64,000 nucleotides of DNA from JABDMH01 sp965223165 (GCA_965223165.1 CBDCVQ010000020.1:1488001-1552000); one strand, 5' to 3'. Positions 15,523 to 25,992 are shown, counted from the first letter of the stretch. Made by a program: numbers and translations. The notes: generated by a model not told the origin, from the sequence alone.

Positions 15523-16596
15523 ATGAAGAAGTTGCTATATCTCTGCCTATTGCCCTTGATCGGGCTTAGCATGGCCTGCAATGGCACAGAGACCACCCAG
15601 GCCGCGCCTGCCAATGGTGCCGCTAGCGCTCGCCCGGCGATGGCGGTCGAAGGCTTTGTGGCCCAGGCCCAGCGACTGGAGAGCATCGTGCACGCAACCG
15701 GCACCCTACTGCCCAACGAGGTCGTGGAGATCACGCCGGAACGGGCTGGCCAGCTAGAGAGCCTGCACTTTGAGGAGAGCTCCTTGGTGCGGAAAGGGGC
15801 CCTGCTGGCAAAGATCGATGACGAGGAACTGAAGGCTCAACTGAACAAGCTACAGATCCAAGTCCGCATGGCCGAACGCGAGGCCGAGCGAGGCCGAGAA
15901 CTGCGCAAGATCGAGGCCATTCCGCAGGATGAGTTGGAACGACTGGAAAACGCGGTCGACCAAATTGAGGCGGACATCGCGCTGACAGAGGTACAGATCG
16001 CCAAGACATCGGTGTACGCACCCTTCTCCGGCATCATCGGACTGCGCAATGTCAGTCTGGGCGCCCATGTCAGCCCCTCGCAGTCCATTGTCCAACTGCA
16101 ACAGATCAATCCGCTCAAGGTCGAATTTGATGTGCCGGAGCGCTACCTCCAGGACATTGCCAAAGGACAGAAGGTGACCTTTGACATTGTTGGATTTGAC
16201 GATCCCTTTGTGGCGACGATCTATGCGACCGCGGTCAATATCACACCCACGACCCGCACATTTAAAGTACGTGCCCGCTGTTCCAACCCCAATCGGCTGC
16301 TGAAGCCAGGCAATTTTGCCAAGGTGGAAGTGGTCACCGGGGTAGACGAAAATGCCGTGATGCTGCCGAGCGATGCGGTGATTCCGGTGATCGAAGGCCA
16401 GAAGGTATTTGTAGCCACCGGAGGCAAAGTGGAAGAACGCATGGTCGAGACCGGCGTACGCGAAGGCATTATGATCCAAATCTTGTCCGGCGTCCAGCCT
16501 CTGGATACCGTGATCGTCAGTGGTCTCCTAGCTGTCTCCGCCGGCATGCCCATACAAATCTCCCAGATGGTGGCGTACGATAAGCACCTAAACTGA
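15523..16596 (+). CDS. RND efflux periplasmic adaptor (membrane fusion protein), lipoprotein
   Basis: Start at ATG 15523 (MKKLLYLCLLPLIGLSMAC), 17 codons inside the longest frame, because it yields a lipoprotein signal peptide with lipobox Cys at residue 19. The mature part shows a lipoyl half-motif (GTLLPNEVVEITPERAGQL), a long alpha hairpin (about residues 105-160, QIQVRMAEREAERGRELRKI), the second lipoyl half (TSVYAPFSGIIGLRNVSLG), a beta barrel and the membrane-proximal domain. It bridges the inner-membrane pump and the TolC channel encoded directly downstream. Its TGA is one base before the pump ATG, so the genes are translationally coupled. The drug or metabolite exported is not evident. 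Confidence 0.92.
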   Translation: MKKLLYLCLLPLIGLSMACNGTETTQAAPANGAASARPAMAVEGFVAQAQRLESIVHATGTLLPNEVVEITPERAGQLESLHFEESSLVRKGALLAKIDDEELKAQLNKLQIQVRMAEREAERGRELRKIEAIPQDELERLENAVDQIEADIALTEVQIAKTSVYAPFSGIIGLRNVSLGAHVSPSQSIVQLQQINPLKVEFDVPERYLQDIAKGQKVTFDIVGFDDPFVATIYATAVNITPTTRTFKVRARCSNPNRLLKPGNFAKVEVVTGVDENAVMLPSDAVIPVIEGQKVFVATGGKVEERMVETGVREGIMIQILSGVQPLDTVIVSGLLAVSAGMPIQISQMVAYDKHLN

Positions 16597-16597
16597 T

Positions 16598-19500
16598 ATG
16601 TCTCTCTCGTCCATTAGCATCGATCGTCCTGTACTGGCCACCGTGATCTCGATCACGATCATGCTCTTCGGTGCCATCGGTTATACTTTTCTGGGCTTGC
16701 GCGATTATCCCAGCGTCGATCCCCCGGTCATCTCCGTGCGTACCAACTATGTGGGGGCCAACTCCAACGTCATCGAGTCGCAGATCACGGAGCCGCTGGA
16801 AGAAAATCTAAATGGGATCGCCGGGGTGGCCTCACTCACCTCGACCAGTACCGATGGCCGCAGTACGATCACCGTCGAGTTTGAGGTGGGCATTGACCTC
16901 GAAGCCGCGGCCAATGACGTGCGAGACAAAGTATCGCTTGCCCAGCGACTCTTGCCGCCCGATGCCGAGCCCCCAGTGGTGACCAAAGCCGATGCCGATG
17001 CCTCCTTTCTCATGGGTATCACCATCCAGAGCGACAAACGCGACCTGCTGGGTCTCACCGAGATTGCTCGAAACATCGTCAAAGAACGGCTGCAGACCAT
17101 CCCCGGAGTGTCACGGATCAGTGTGTGGGGTGAAAAGAAATACGCGATTCGCATCGATATGGATCCGGCCAAGCTGTCGGCCTACCAACTCACGCCCCTG
17201 GACATTCGCAACGCCCTCAATCAGCAAAACCTGGAGCTACCCTCAGGCAAGATCGAAGGCCTCCGCACCGAGCTGACCATCCGCACCTTTGGCCGCCTTA
17301 ATACCCCGGAAGAATTTGACAATATGGTGGTGCGGGAGCTCGATGGGGTCACCGTGCTCCTCAAGGATGTGGCGGAGGTAGCCTACGGTCCCCAAAATAT
17401 GACCACACTCTTGCGCGGCAATGGCATTCTGCCCATGGTCGGCTGTGCCATCACCCCGCTACCGGGATCCAACTACATCGATATCGCGGAGGAGGTATAC
17501 AAACGGGTGGACCAAATCCGCGCCGAACTACCTCCGGACCTACGGATCGGCTATGCCTTTGACCGCACCATCTCCATTCGCAAAGCCGTGGCGGAGGTGC
17601 AGGATACCATCCTCATTGCCTTTTCGCTCGTGCTGCTGGTCATCTTTCTCTTCCTACGCGACTGGCGTACGACACTGATCCCGGTATTGGCCATTCCCAT
17701 CTCCCTGATCGGGTCGTTCTTTGTCATGTACATCTTTGATTTCTCCATCAATATTCTCACACTCTTGGCCATTGTGCTGGCCACGGGTCTGGTGGTAGAC
17801 GATGCCATCGTCGTCATGGAGAATATCTATCGACGAGTAGAAAGGGGTGTCCATCCGATCAAGGCCGCACACAATGGGTCCAAGGAGATATACTTTGCCA
17901 TCATCGCGACGACGGTGACGCTGGTGGCAGTCTTCCTTCCCATCATCTTCCTCCAAGGCCTGACCGGCCGCCTTTTTCGGGAGTTTGGCATCGTGGTGGC
18001 GGGAGCGGTAGTGATATCCACCCTGGTGTCGCTGTCTCTGACCCCAATGATGTCGTCACGCTTTCTCAAAAACCGGGAAAGGCAAAATCTCCTATACCGG
18101 TCTACCGAGGGATTTTTTGTGGGACTTACTAAACTCTACAATCGATCGCTACGGGCCTTCATGAAAGTACGCTGGATGGCCTTCCTGATTACGATCGGTG
18201 CCTTTTACGGCATCTATTGGCTTAGCACCCAGCTTCCCACCGAGTTGGCTCCCATGGAAGACAAGAGCGGCTTTCGGGTGATTTCGACCGCTCCGGAGGG
18301 GACCTCCTTTGAGGTGATGGATGACTACGTGCGAGATGTCTTGGCCATTTTGGACACGCTGCCGGAAAAGCAGGCCTATATATCAGTGACATCGCCGGGT
18401 TTTGCCTCTTCTACCGCCGCCAACTCTGCCTTTGTGTTTCTCTCGCTGGTACAGCCGGAGCAACGCACGCGTAGTCAAGATGCCATTGTCAAATCGCTTT
18501 ATCCCAAGATCGGAGCGCTAAATTATGCCCGATCTTTCATGGCACAGGAGCAGACCATCAGTGTCAGTCGCAGCCTGCGGGGTCTGCCGATCCAGTTTAT
18601 TATTCAAGCCCCCAATTTTGACAAGCTAAAGGAGGCGATCCCTCTGTTCATGGCCAAGGTCGAGCAGGATCCCACCTTCTCGGTGGCGGACCTTGATCTG
18701 AAGTTCAACAAGCCAGAGCTGCATGTAGAAATCGACCGCGAGCGAGCGCTCAGCCTGGGTGTGACGGTGCGGGATGTGGCTGAAACATTGCAATTCTACT
18801 TTGGCGGTCAGCGATTTGGCTACTTCATACGCGACGGCAAGCAGTACGAAGTCATTGGGGAGGCCAACCGTCTGAACCGAGACGAACCCGGTGATCTGAG
18901 TAAGCTATACGTGCGAAATAACGGCGGGGAGATCATCCAGCTGAGCAATCTGGTGCAGGTAAGAGAAGAATCCAATCCACCGGCCCTCTATCGATACAAT
19001 CGCTACATATCAGCGACCGTGTCTGCCGGTCTGTCCGATGGTTACACCATGGGGCAGGGCATTGCTGCCATGCGAGCGATCGGAGATCAGGTACTCGATC
19101 CCACCTTTAGCACAGCGCTGGGCGGCGCGTCCAAAGACTTTGAGGAAAGTTCAGGAGGCTTGTATTTCGCCTTCATCCTTGCATTGATCTTGATCTACCT
19201 GACCTTGGCCGCACAGTTTGAGAGCTTTCTCGATCCACTAGTGATCATGTTTACCGTGCCACTGGCACTTGCCGGTGCCTTATTTGCCCTTTATCTAGGC
19301 GGACACACGATCAATATCTTTAGTCAGATCGGCATCATCGTACTGATCGGTATCGTCACGAAAAACGGAATTCTCATTGTCGAATTTGCCAATCAGCATA
19401 TGCAGTCCGGACATACGGTCAAGGATGCGGTGATCGAAGCCTCCACCCTGCGTATGCGACCCATCCTGATGACAAGCATGGCCACCGTGCTGGGTGTCAC

Positions 19501-20017
19501 CCCCATCGCCCTGGCCTTGGGATCGGCAGCGACCAGTCGTATTCCGATGGGCATTGCCATCATCGGGGGGCTCCTTTTTTCGCTCCTGTTGACGCTCTAT
19601 GTCATACCGGCCATCTTCACCTTTTTCAATCGCAATCGGCCCAAACGCACGGAGGAAGGGCCAGAGGTGGCGTTGGCCGAAACCAATGGTGATCTACCCA
19701 GAGTAGAAGACGAAATCCATAGTCCCTCGCTGCGCTACGATAGCTATGCATCCGCAGCCCATCCCTCCCTTGAGTATATCGCCGAGTCCACTGCGCTGCC
19801 ACCCTCCGAGGCCGATCCAGCGGCAGATGCCATGCTGAGCTCTCAAGGGTATCCGCGGGCCTATCTCCAACAGTACATCCCACCATCCGCCGAGTCAGAG
19901 GTGGCGGTGATGGATAAAAGTCCTATGCGGGACAAGCCAGACAAGGAGAAAAAAACCTCCAAAAACGGGCGCGGCAAAAAGAAAAAGAAGAAAAAGGATA
20001 AAAAGAAAAGCAAATGA
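16598..20017 (+). CDS. RND (HAE1/AcrB-type) efflux pump with Lys-rich C-terminal tail
   Basis: 1139 residues beginning MSLSSISIDRPVLATVISIT, with the twelve-helix AcrB topology. The TM4 proton-relay motif LATGLVVDDAIVVMENIYRR carries two Asp residues, and the duplicated C-terminal half has LIGIVTKNGILIVEFANQ. Porter-domain motifs such as GIAGVASLTSTSTDG and GVSRISVWGEKKYAIRID are present. It exports hydrophobic or amphiphilic compounds using the proton gradient. About 110 residues beyond the last helix form an unusual cytoplasmic extension: acidic, Pro- and Ser-rich, ending in NGRGKKKKKKKDKKKSK. AcrB itself has only a short tail. The gene overlaps tolC by four bases (ATGA). Confidence 0.93.
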   Translation: MSLSSISIDRPVLATVISITIMLFGAIGYTFLGLRDYPSVDPPVISVRTNYVGANSNVIESQITEPLEENLNGIAGVASLTSTSTDGRSTITVEFEVGIDLEAAANDVRDKVSLAQRLLPPDAEPPVVTKADADASFLMGITIQSDKRDLLGLTEIARNIVKERLQTIPGVSRISVWGEKKYAIRIDMDPAKLSAYQLTPLDIRNALNQQNLELPSGKIEGLRTELTIRTFGRLNTPEEFDNMVVRELDGVTVLLKDVAEVAYGPQNMTTLLRGNGILPMVGCAITPLPGSNYIDIAEEVYKRVDQIRAELPPDLRIGYAFDRTISIRKAVAEVQDTILIAFSLVLLVIFLFLRDWRTTLIPVLAIPISLIGSFFVMYIFDFSINILTLLAIVLATGLVVDDAIVVMENIYRRVERGVHPIKAAHNGSKEIYFAIIATTVTLVAVFLPIIFLQGLTGRLFREFGIVVAGAVVISTLVSLSLTPMMSSRFLKNRERQNLLYRSTEGFFVGLTKLYNRSLRAFMKVRWMAFLITIGAFYGIYWLSTQLPTELAPMEDKSGFRVISTAPEGTSFEVMDDYVRDVLAILDTLPEKQAYISVTSPGFASSTAANSAFVFLSLVQPEQRTRSQDAIVKSLYPKIGALNYARSFMAQEQTISVSRSLRGLPIQFIIQAPNFDKLKEAIPLFMAKVEQDPTFSVADLDLKFNKPELHVEIDRERALSLGVTVRDVAETLQFYFGGQRFGYFIRDGKQYEVIGEANRLNRDEPGDLSKLYVRNNGGEIIQLSNLVQVREESNPPALYRYNRYISATVSAGLSDGYTMGQGIAAMRAIGDQVLDPTFSTALGGASKDFEESSGGLYFAFILALILIYLTLAAQFESFLDPLVIMFTVPLALAGALFALYLGGHTINIFSQIGIIVLIGIVTKNGILIVEFANQHMQSGHTVKDAVIEASTLRMRPILMTSMATVLGVTPIALALGSAATSRIPMGIAIIGGLLFSLLLTLYVIPAIFTFFNRNRPKRTEEGPEVALAETNGDLPRVEDEIHSPSLRYDSYASAAHPSLEYIAESTALPPSEADPAADAMLSSQGYPRAYLQQYIPPSAESEVAVMDKSPMRDKPDKEKKTSKNGRGKKKKKKKDKKKSK

Positions 20018-21342
20018 AGACACCGCGGTACATAGAGATGTGGAGATATGTGCTGACCGCCATTTGCCTGGCATCCTTGATCGAAGCACCCGCACAATCC
20101 CTGCTGCGTCTGGAGCAGGCCACAGACATGGCCCTGGCTAACAATCACCAGCTCCTGATCCTGCGGGCCAATGAGATGATTGCGCAAAACAGCAACAATG
20201 CAGCCAATGCCGATTTTCTCCCCACCGTCAGTGCCAATGGTGGCTACGGCTTCACCAGTACCAATACCAAGCAAGAGTTTTTCAACGGGGACTCCCGCTC
20301 TGCCAATGCCGCCGGTAGTCGGAGCGCCAATGCCTCACTGACGGCCAACTGGACCGTCTTTGACGGATTTAGAAGGGAGGCCGTCCGCCAAGGCTTGGCC
20401 CTGGATGAGCAGCGGGCGTCCGAGCAGACCCGCATCGAAGCACTGCAACTGCTGGAAGAAATTCATCTTTCGTACTATCAACTGGCTCAGATCCAGCGAC
20501 AGATCCAACTGACCCGACATTCCATCAATCTCAATGCCTCCATACTGAGCTTGGCCCGGCAAAAACAGCAGATCGGGGTAGGAAGTCAGGCCGAGGTATT
20601 GCAGGCCCAAGGCCAGCTCAATGCCGACTCCGTCCTGTTGATCTCTCAAGAAGGCAACCTCCGTCGAGGCAAGATTTCGTTTAATCAGCTGATCAACCAA
20701 GCCGTGGACCAAGATTTTGTCGTAGACACCGCGGTCTCCATGCAGGGGCTGCCGGCCAAGGAAGCGCTGCTGAGCGAGGCGAGTCAGCGCAACCCCAATC
20801 TGCTCTTGGCCCAGCTAAATCAACTGGCAACTGCCTGGCAAATCAAAGAGGTCAAGAGCGTATTGTTTCCCAAACTAGATTTGACTGCAGCTTACAACTA
20901 TAATTTCTCTCGGGCAGATGTGGGTTTTCTACTCTCCAACCGAACCTTTGGTCCCACCGCCAGAGCCTCCGTCACCTACGACCTATTTAGCGGAAGGAAT
21001 ATCAAAAAAGAATTAGCCAATATTAAGCTCATACGAGAGAATCTAAAAACCGACGAGGACCGTCTACGCTGGGAGATCGAATCCGCCATTTCGGATCTAT
21101 ATGCCAACTATGCCAATCTGGCCGACCTCCAACAGGCCGAACAGAAAAATATTGTCGTGGCTGAGCAAAATACTACGCTGGCCAACGAGCTGTACTTACA
21201 AGGCAGAAACACCAATTTTGAGGTGAGAGAGGCCGTCCTACGAGAGATTCAGGCCAAGGATCGTCTCATTCAGACCACGTACAATATGAAATACGTCGAA
21301 ATCCAATTGCAGGCCCTGGCGGGGGCATTGCTGCCTCCGTGA
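20014..21342 (+). CDS. TolC family outer-membrane efflux protein
   Basis: 442 residues. A signal peptide ends near LIEAPAQS. The mature protein starts LLRLEQATDMALANNHQLLI, the standard entry into the TolC/OEP fold, and shows two structural repeats, each with long helices and a beta segment (NGGYGFTSTNTKQEFFNG and LTAAYNYNFSRADVGF). It completes the tripartite pump by forming the outer-membrane and periplasmic channel. Its start overlaps the RND gene stop by four bases, so the three genes form one operon (15523-21342). No terminator with a T-tract is visible right after the stop; a decayed caspase gene on the other strand begins within 20 bases. Confidence 0.92.
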   Translation: MKTPRYIEMWRYVLTAICLASLIEAPAQSLLRLEQATDMALANNHQLLILRANEMIAQNSNNAANADFLPTVSANGGYGFTSTNTKQEFFNGDSRSANAAGSRSANASLTANWTVFDGFRREAVRQGLALDEQRASEQTRIEALQLLEEIHLSYYQLAQIQRQIQLTRHSINLNASILSLARQKQQIGVGSQAEVLQAQGQLNADSVLLISQEGNLRRGKISFNQLINQAVDQDFVVDTAVSMQGLPAKEALLSEASQRNPNLLLAQLNQLATAWQIKEVKSVLFPKLDLTAAYNYNFSRADVGFLLSNRTFGPTARASVTYDLFSGRNIKKELANIKLIRENLKTDEDRLRWEIESAISDLYANYANLADLQQAEQKNIVVAEQNTTLANELYLQGRNTNFEVREAVLREIQAKDRLIQTTYNMKYVEIQLQALAGALLPP

Positions 21343-21357
21343 TGTCGACGGCGTGGG

Positions 21358-22649
21358 TCAATTGACGGACTCAAAGGAAAAAGCATTCTGAGGCTTACAG
21401 GTCTGACAGATGTGACATTTTTCAGGGTAGCTTTGACGGTTTTATCGAGAATATTTATGCAACTCGGATTTTCATTTTTGCCGCAGTCTGTTCGTTTCTT
21501 CCCTAATCGATGAAATAAAAGAACTTGTAAAATATCCGCCGATCGCATTATTGCCGATGGCAAATTCTCCTCCAATGGCCCCGGCACCAACAATATTGCC
21601 GCTGGACTGCAAAAATAATTTGCCCAATTCTGGGCATTCGGATTAATGGTCGAACGAGCGGCAATGAAGCTACTACCGGATATTTTGGGTGTCCCAATAT
21701 TTTCGTTGCAACAATCACCCAATACAATATTTAGTCGAGCCCTTTTTGCTTGGATCAAATCGTGGATTTCACGCAGATTGACATAGGTCTATCTGACGAC
21801 TGGATGCATAGACTCTTGCGCATATCCACCATGGGAAATCTCTCCGTCTGACCGTCAAATCGAAATCCGTGTCCAGAGTATAAAAACACGATAATATCTT
21901 TGGGGCCCGGTTGAGCTGCCTGAACCGCGCTCATTAGTCCATCCTTCGTAAAGCTATCTCCCGCTACGATGTTCTTATGGCACGTCATATTTAGGGCGGT
22001 GGCAATCCCTTCAAATTCACTTGTCAGATTTTGCAGATCGACCTGGGTGCAAGCCCTTATGTCTGCGATCGCCGTATTGGCAGCCACCACAAGATGCATG
22101 GCCAAGGCTTGGTCAGCAGTCTCGGCAGGAGGCTCGTAGGCCTGGGGCTGATTAATATTCAGCAATAAATAATAATCTTCATCCTGTGGAGTGTAGAACT
22201 GTTGCAAATATTCCTCCGTCAATTACTGCGTGGGATCCAACTCCGCAAATGCGACAAACGCCATATTATCCGTATCCTCACGAAGGATCTGGTCTCCTGT
22301 GGCTGCAATCGGTCCAATCCACTCTTGCCCTTCCAACACCCACAAAAAGTGAAAGTCCTGGTAGGCAGTGTTCGATTGATCTAAAATGAAATGACTTTCC
22401 AGCCCCTCCATCATGACGAAGTCGTTGGTCTGGTCGTCGACACTATAATTGTATTCACTGTGAATAACGATGTAGGCACCATTTAGAGAATAACTCACCC
22501 GCATGTAGATATCCTCCTCCTCAAAGAATACCACAAAGCCGGTGTAGTCAACCCCCGTCACTCTGCCAACGGAGGTCGTAGAGGCTTTGGCCAGGGACGG
22601 AAGCACAGACGGCAAAAAGGAGTGCCGCTGGAATAAGAAGAGATCTCAT
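21358..22649 (-). pseudogene. Caspase family (peptidase C14) gene broken by several mutations
   Basis: The minus strand carries all parts of a secreted caspase-like protein in order, but in different frames. A signal peptide starts at ATG 22649 (MRSLLIPAALLFAVCASVPG). The frame shifts in the GGGGG run near 22556, continues as VDYTGFVVFFEEEDIYMRV, hits an in-frame TAA at 22225-22223, and resumes in the same frame as TEEYLQQFYTPQDEDYYLLL. The catalytic His is in DIIVFLYSGHGFRF. Another shift near 21790 leads to IQAKRARLNIVLGDCCNENI with the catalytic Cys. Further shifts near 21590 and 21480 separate GGEFAIGNNAIGGYFTSSF and NILDKTVKATLK. One nonsense codon plus about four frameshifts make this a pseudogene rather than a sequencing artefact. 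Confidence 0.8.
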
Positions 22650-23001
22650 GTCGTACGGATTTTCAGTCAGCTTAAATATGCACAAGCAATTCCTGGGGCC
22701 TGGCGTTTTTTCCGTTATGTGAGCTGCCAATAAATTGCTATCTTAAAAGGACGTAGTCCCGCTCTATCGGCGCTTCAAGCCAGTACGATAGAGGACACTC
22801 CCTCCAAGCTACCCACTGCTATCTGACCACCCTACTATCGAAAAGGATGATGAAATGAGCCACCGCTAAACACATGGTGGCCAAGGCCGTGATGAACACC
22901 AAATCAGAAGAGATCCTACCATTTTCTGCAGACTGGACCACCGACTGCTATTGTACCCGTGGTTGGTGCCAGAAATTAATTCATGAAAAAAACTTGACAC
23001 G

Positions 23002-23559
23002 ATGAAAAACCTATTAGCAAGCGTCCTGCCCTTAAGCCTTCTGCTCGTCTTAATGTCCTGCAATGCGAGTGCCCCGACCGAAGAGGCCGAGGGACCCGAC
23101 TATGCTGGATTCGAGAAGAATGTGGAGATCCTCCGATCGGTCATTCAGGCCCATTGCGACGAGAACATTGATTTGATGACATCCATGATGGCAGATACCA
23201 TGCGTTGGAGCCCTCCGGTCTACAATGGCAATGCGTGGCTCGGCAAAGACGACTTCATAGCCGCGGTGCAGGGCTACCACAACGACTACGAAGACATCAC
23301 CTATGAGGAGGGCATTGTCCTCCACGACAGGACAGTCAATGGCATGTGGTCAGGCTCGGTGTTCCCTCAGGCGTCCGCCCAGAGTGGCGGCAACAACGTA
23401 CGCATGTACGGCACCTGGACAGCCACACACAGTGAGAGCGGCAAAGAGATCGGCGTAAAATGGTTTGCCCTCGGCAATGTGAACGCCGATGGTAAGCTCG
23501 CCTCCTGGAGCGAATACTGGGATGCCCACGGCCTCGCCGCACAAATCGCAGCCGACTGA
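23002..23559 (+). CDS. Lipoprotein with SnoaL/NTF2-like domain
   Basis: 185 residues with a lipoprotein signal (MKNLLASVLPLSLLLVLMSC, Cys at residue 20). The mature part shows the cone-shaped NTF2-like pattern: helices (FEKNVEILRSVIQAHCDENI), then DDFIAAVQGYHNDY, then beta strands (VRMYGTWTATHSESGKEIGV, KLASWSEYWD). SnoaL-type domains bind small hydrophobic ligands or act as isomerases or cyclases; no catalytic residues can be assigned here. A strong bidirectional terminator follows, shared with the convergent dehydrogenase gene. Confidence 0.75.
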   Translation: MKNLLASVLPLSLLLVLMSCNASAPTEEAEGPDYAGFEKNVEILRSVIQAHCDENIDLMTSMMADTMRWSPPVYNGNAWLGKDDFIAAVQGYHNDYEDITYEEGIVLHDRTVNGMWSGSVFPQASAQSGGNNVRMYGTWTATHSESGKEIGVKWFALGNVNADGKLASWSEYWDAHGLAAQIAAD

Positions 23560-23595
23560 CCTAGCTTCCCGGCTAAATCCGAAGGAAGGCCTTTC

Positions 23596-23628
23596 AAAGC
23601 TCTCACTTGGACAAGGAGAGCTTTTTTT
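23596..23628. terminator. Intrinsic terminator between convergent genes
   Basis: A perfect 9-bp stem AAAGCTCTC (23596-23604) / GAGAGCTTT (23616-23624) with an 11-base loop is followed by a T-run on the plus strand and preceded by a short A-run for the minus strand. It should end the lipoprotein transcript and may also act on the dehydrogenase transcript. Confidence 0.8.
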
Positions 23629-23637
23629 GCGTTACTG

Positions 23638-25782
23638 TCAATTCAAAATGGCCTCCGTTTCGCTGCGATACCATGCCGTCTGCTTATCCACGACGTAGTG
23701 ATAGATCGCCTGCACGTCTTCCTCGTCCAGCAGGTCGGAAAACGAGGCCATCCCACTAGGCGCATACACACCATCGAGGACGATCTCCTTGAAGATGTCG
23801 CGGATACCTTCTTGCATCAGCGCTAGATTTGGATACTGCGAAAAGTAACCTACTTCGGCCGGATCTCCCGCCTGGTGACAGAGGGAGCAGTACTCCCCAA
23901 AGAGATCGCCTCCCTGCGCTACCAAGGAGGGACTAAGCGCCATATCCGGTGGCTTGGGGACCGGAATCTTGGCCGCCTCCGAAGGAAGAGGAGTCTCTCC
24001 GCCGTCCAGCTTGAAGGCCAGTATGCGCCCATAATTCTGGTAGTTGTGAATGGCTGCTTCCTCCTCAATGGGTCCAAAGCTCAAGCTATTGCCTCCGTAG
24101 CCTGCCATTACGGCCACGTACTGCTCGCCATCGATCTCGTAAGACATAGGGGCTGCCATGATCCCCGTACCTGTATCGATACTCTTTAGACGCTGGCCGG
24201 TGCGGGCATCGTAGATGTGCAGTTGTCCGGTGTTGGTCCCCTGAAAAACCAGATTTCCCGCGGTGGAAAGGATGCCCCCGTTCCCTTTCGGAATCTCGTT
24301 TTCGACTTCCCAGACGACGGCCTGTCTGATCGGGTCCCAGGCCTTGAGGATATTTCGCTCGAGCGTGTCCGCATGGCCTACCGTGTAGGGTTTTGTCGTT
24401 TCATTAAAGGGAGGCTCGCTTCCCGCATAAAGGATGCCGGTACCCCACTTTTTCTTGGTGAAGGAAAACGACTCGTCCGATTGGTAGACCCAGGGTAGGA
24501 TGATGGTAGGGATATAGACCAGCCCGGTACTTGGGCTGTATGACATCGGTTGCCAATTGTGTCCCCCGGGCAAGGAAGGCACGACCAACTTTGGCTCGTC
24601 TTTGTACCAGCCTTGCTCGGTCTTGACCGGCCGGCCCGTGGTCAGATCTACGTGACTGGCCCAATTGACGCTGGTAAACTTCTCGGCCGAAAGCAATTCG
24701 CCCGTGGCCCGGTCCAGCACGTAGAAGAATCCATTTTTGGGTGCCTGCATGATCACTTGCCTGGTCTCGCCAGCTATGTCGAGATCGGCCAGGACAAGAT
24801 TTTGGGTGGCCGTATAGTCCCAGATCTCACCGGGCGTGGTCTGATAGTGCCAGACCAACCGTCCCTCATCCGGATTGATCGCCAGGATCGAGACCAGAAA
24901 CAGGTTGTCTCCACCGGCCGGACTGCGAAACCAGATGGGATAGGGGGACGAATTGCCCGTACCCACGTACAGCAGATTGAGCTCCGGATCATAGGCGGCC
25001 TGGCCCCACACGGTGCCTCCACCGCCCGCCTCCCAGTGCGAATTGGGATCCCAAGTTTTGGCCGCCATTTCGAGCTCCGGGTGCTCGTATCCGTCCGCCG
25101 GATCACCCGGGACCGTAAAGAAACGCCAGGCCAGCTCACCACTGTCCAGATCGTAAGCGGAAATGTACCCTCTGACGCCAAATTCGGCACCGGAGTTGCC
25201 AATGATGACCACGTTGCCGGCCACCTGTGCAGGGCCCGTGATCGTGTAGGACACGCTGCGATCTATAAAGGTGTCGGCACGCCACAGTTCCTTGCCACTG
25301 CTCGCATCTAGACAGACCATGTAGCCATCCAGTGTACCCACATACACCTTGCCCTTCCAGACGGCCACGCCACGATTGACCACATCACAACAAGCCCTTC
25401 GATTGTAGCTGGCGTCGACGCCGGGATTAAACTTCCAGATCTCCTCGCCGGTGCTTGCATCTACCGCATAGACAAAGCCCCAGGCCCCGGACGTGTACAT
25501 GACCCCGTCGACCACAAAAGGCGTCGCTTCCAGGCCCCGCGGCACTCTTCCGATGGGCGAACGCGCTTGATATTCCCAGGCAAATCCAAGCTGGGCGACG
25601 TTATCCTCGTTGATCTGATCCAGCGGAGAATATTGCTGCTGCTCAAAATTGCCTCCCAGCGACAGCCATTCGCCGGCTTGTCTGTCCAGCAATCGAGAAG
25701 TATCAATCCATCCGGGAGGGTTGGCCCGCTGGCAACTCAGCATCACCAGCAGGGCAAATAGGTACGGCGTTAAGTGCTTCAT
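23638..25782 (-). CDS. PQQ-dependent dehydrogenase fused to cytochrome c
   Basis: 714 residues. A lipoprotein-type signal (MKHLTPYLFALLVMLSC) is followed by an eight-blade quinoprotein propeller with tryptophan-docking motifs (AVDASTGEEIWKFNPG, CLDASSGKELWRAD, LAINPDEGRLVWHYQ). A vicinal disulfide Cys pair (RRACCDVVNRG) sits over the PQQ site in this family, and VLDRATGELLSAEKF is also present. The C-terminal about 90 residues form a cytochrome c domain with a CSLCH haem motif. It oxidises an alcohol, sugar or related substrate in the periplasm and passes electrons to its own haem and on to the respiratory chain. No PQQ biosynthesis genes are in the window. The substrate cannot be told from sequence. 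The gene is divergent from the sulfatase. Confidence 0.9.
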   Translation of the reverse strand: MKHLTPYLFALLVMLSCQRANPPGWIDTSRLLDRQAGEWLSLGGNFEQQQYSPLDQINEDNVAQLGFAWEYQARSPIGRVPRGLEATPFVVDGVMYTSGAWGFVYAVDASTGEEIWKFNPGVDASYNRRACCDVVNRGVAVWKGKVYVGTLDGYMVCLDASSGKELWRADTFIDRSVSYTITGPAQVAGNVVIIGNSGAEFGVRGYISAYDLDSGELAWRFFTVPGDPADGYEHPELEMAAKTWDPNSHWEAGGGGTVWGQAAYDPELNLLYVGTGNSSPYPIWFRSPAGGDNLFLVSILAINPDEGRLVWHYQTTPGEIWDYTATQNLVLADLDIAGETRQVIMQAPKNGFFYVLDRATGELLSAEKFTSVNWASHVDLTTGRPVKTEQGWYKDEPKLVVPSLPGGHNWQPMSYSPSTGLVYIPTIILPWVYQSDESFSFTKKKWGTGILYAGSEPPFNETTKPYTVGHADTLERNILKAWDPIRQAVVWEVENEIPKGNGGILSTAGNLVFQGTNTGQLHIYDARTGQRLKSIDTGTGIMAAPMSYEIDGEQYVAVMAGYGGNSLSFGPIEEEAAIHNYQNYGRILAFKLDGGETPLPSEAAKIPVPKPPDMALSPSLVAQGGDLFGEYCSLCHQAGDPAEVGYFSQYPNLALMQEGIRDIFKEIVLDGVYAPSGMASFSDLLDEEDVQAIYHYVVDKQTAWYRSETEAILN

Positions 25783-25992
25783 GTTGGTTTTTCGTGATTT
25801 TCTGCCAAATATGGGTCCGATGGCTCGGCGTCAAAATTCAGCTTGAATCCAACATGCCGGAAGAGGTACTCTCTTAAGTTACGAATTGCGGCTGACTCTG
25901 TCTGTCCCTCTGCGGGCGGGCAAATACTCCTCCTCAATTAGCTATCTTATGGTTGCTCGGCGTCGCGGCCGACGGTTTTTGATACTTGATGC

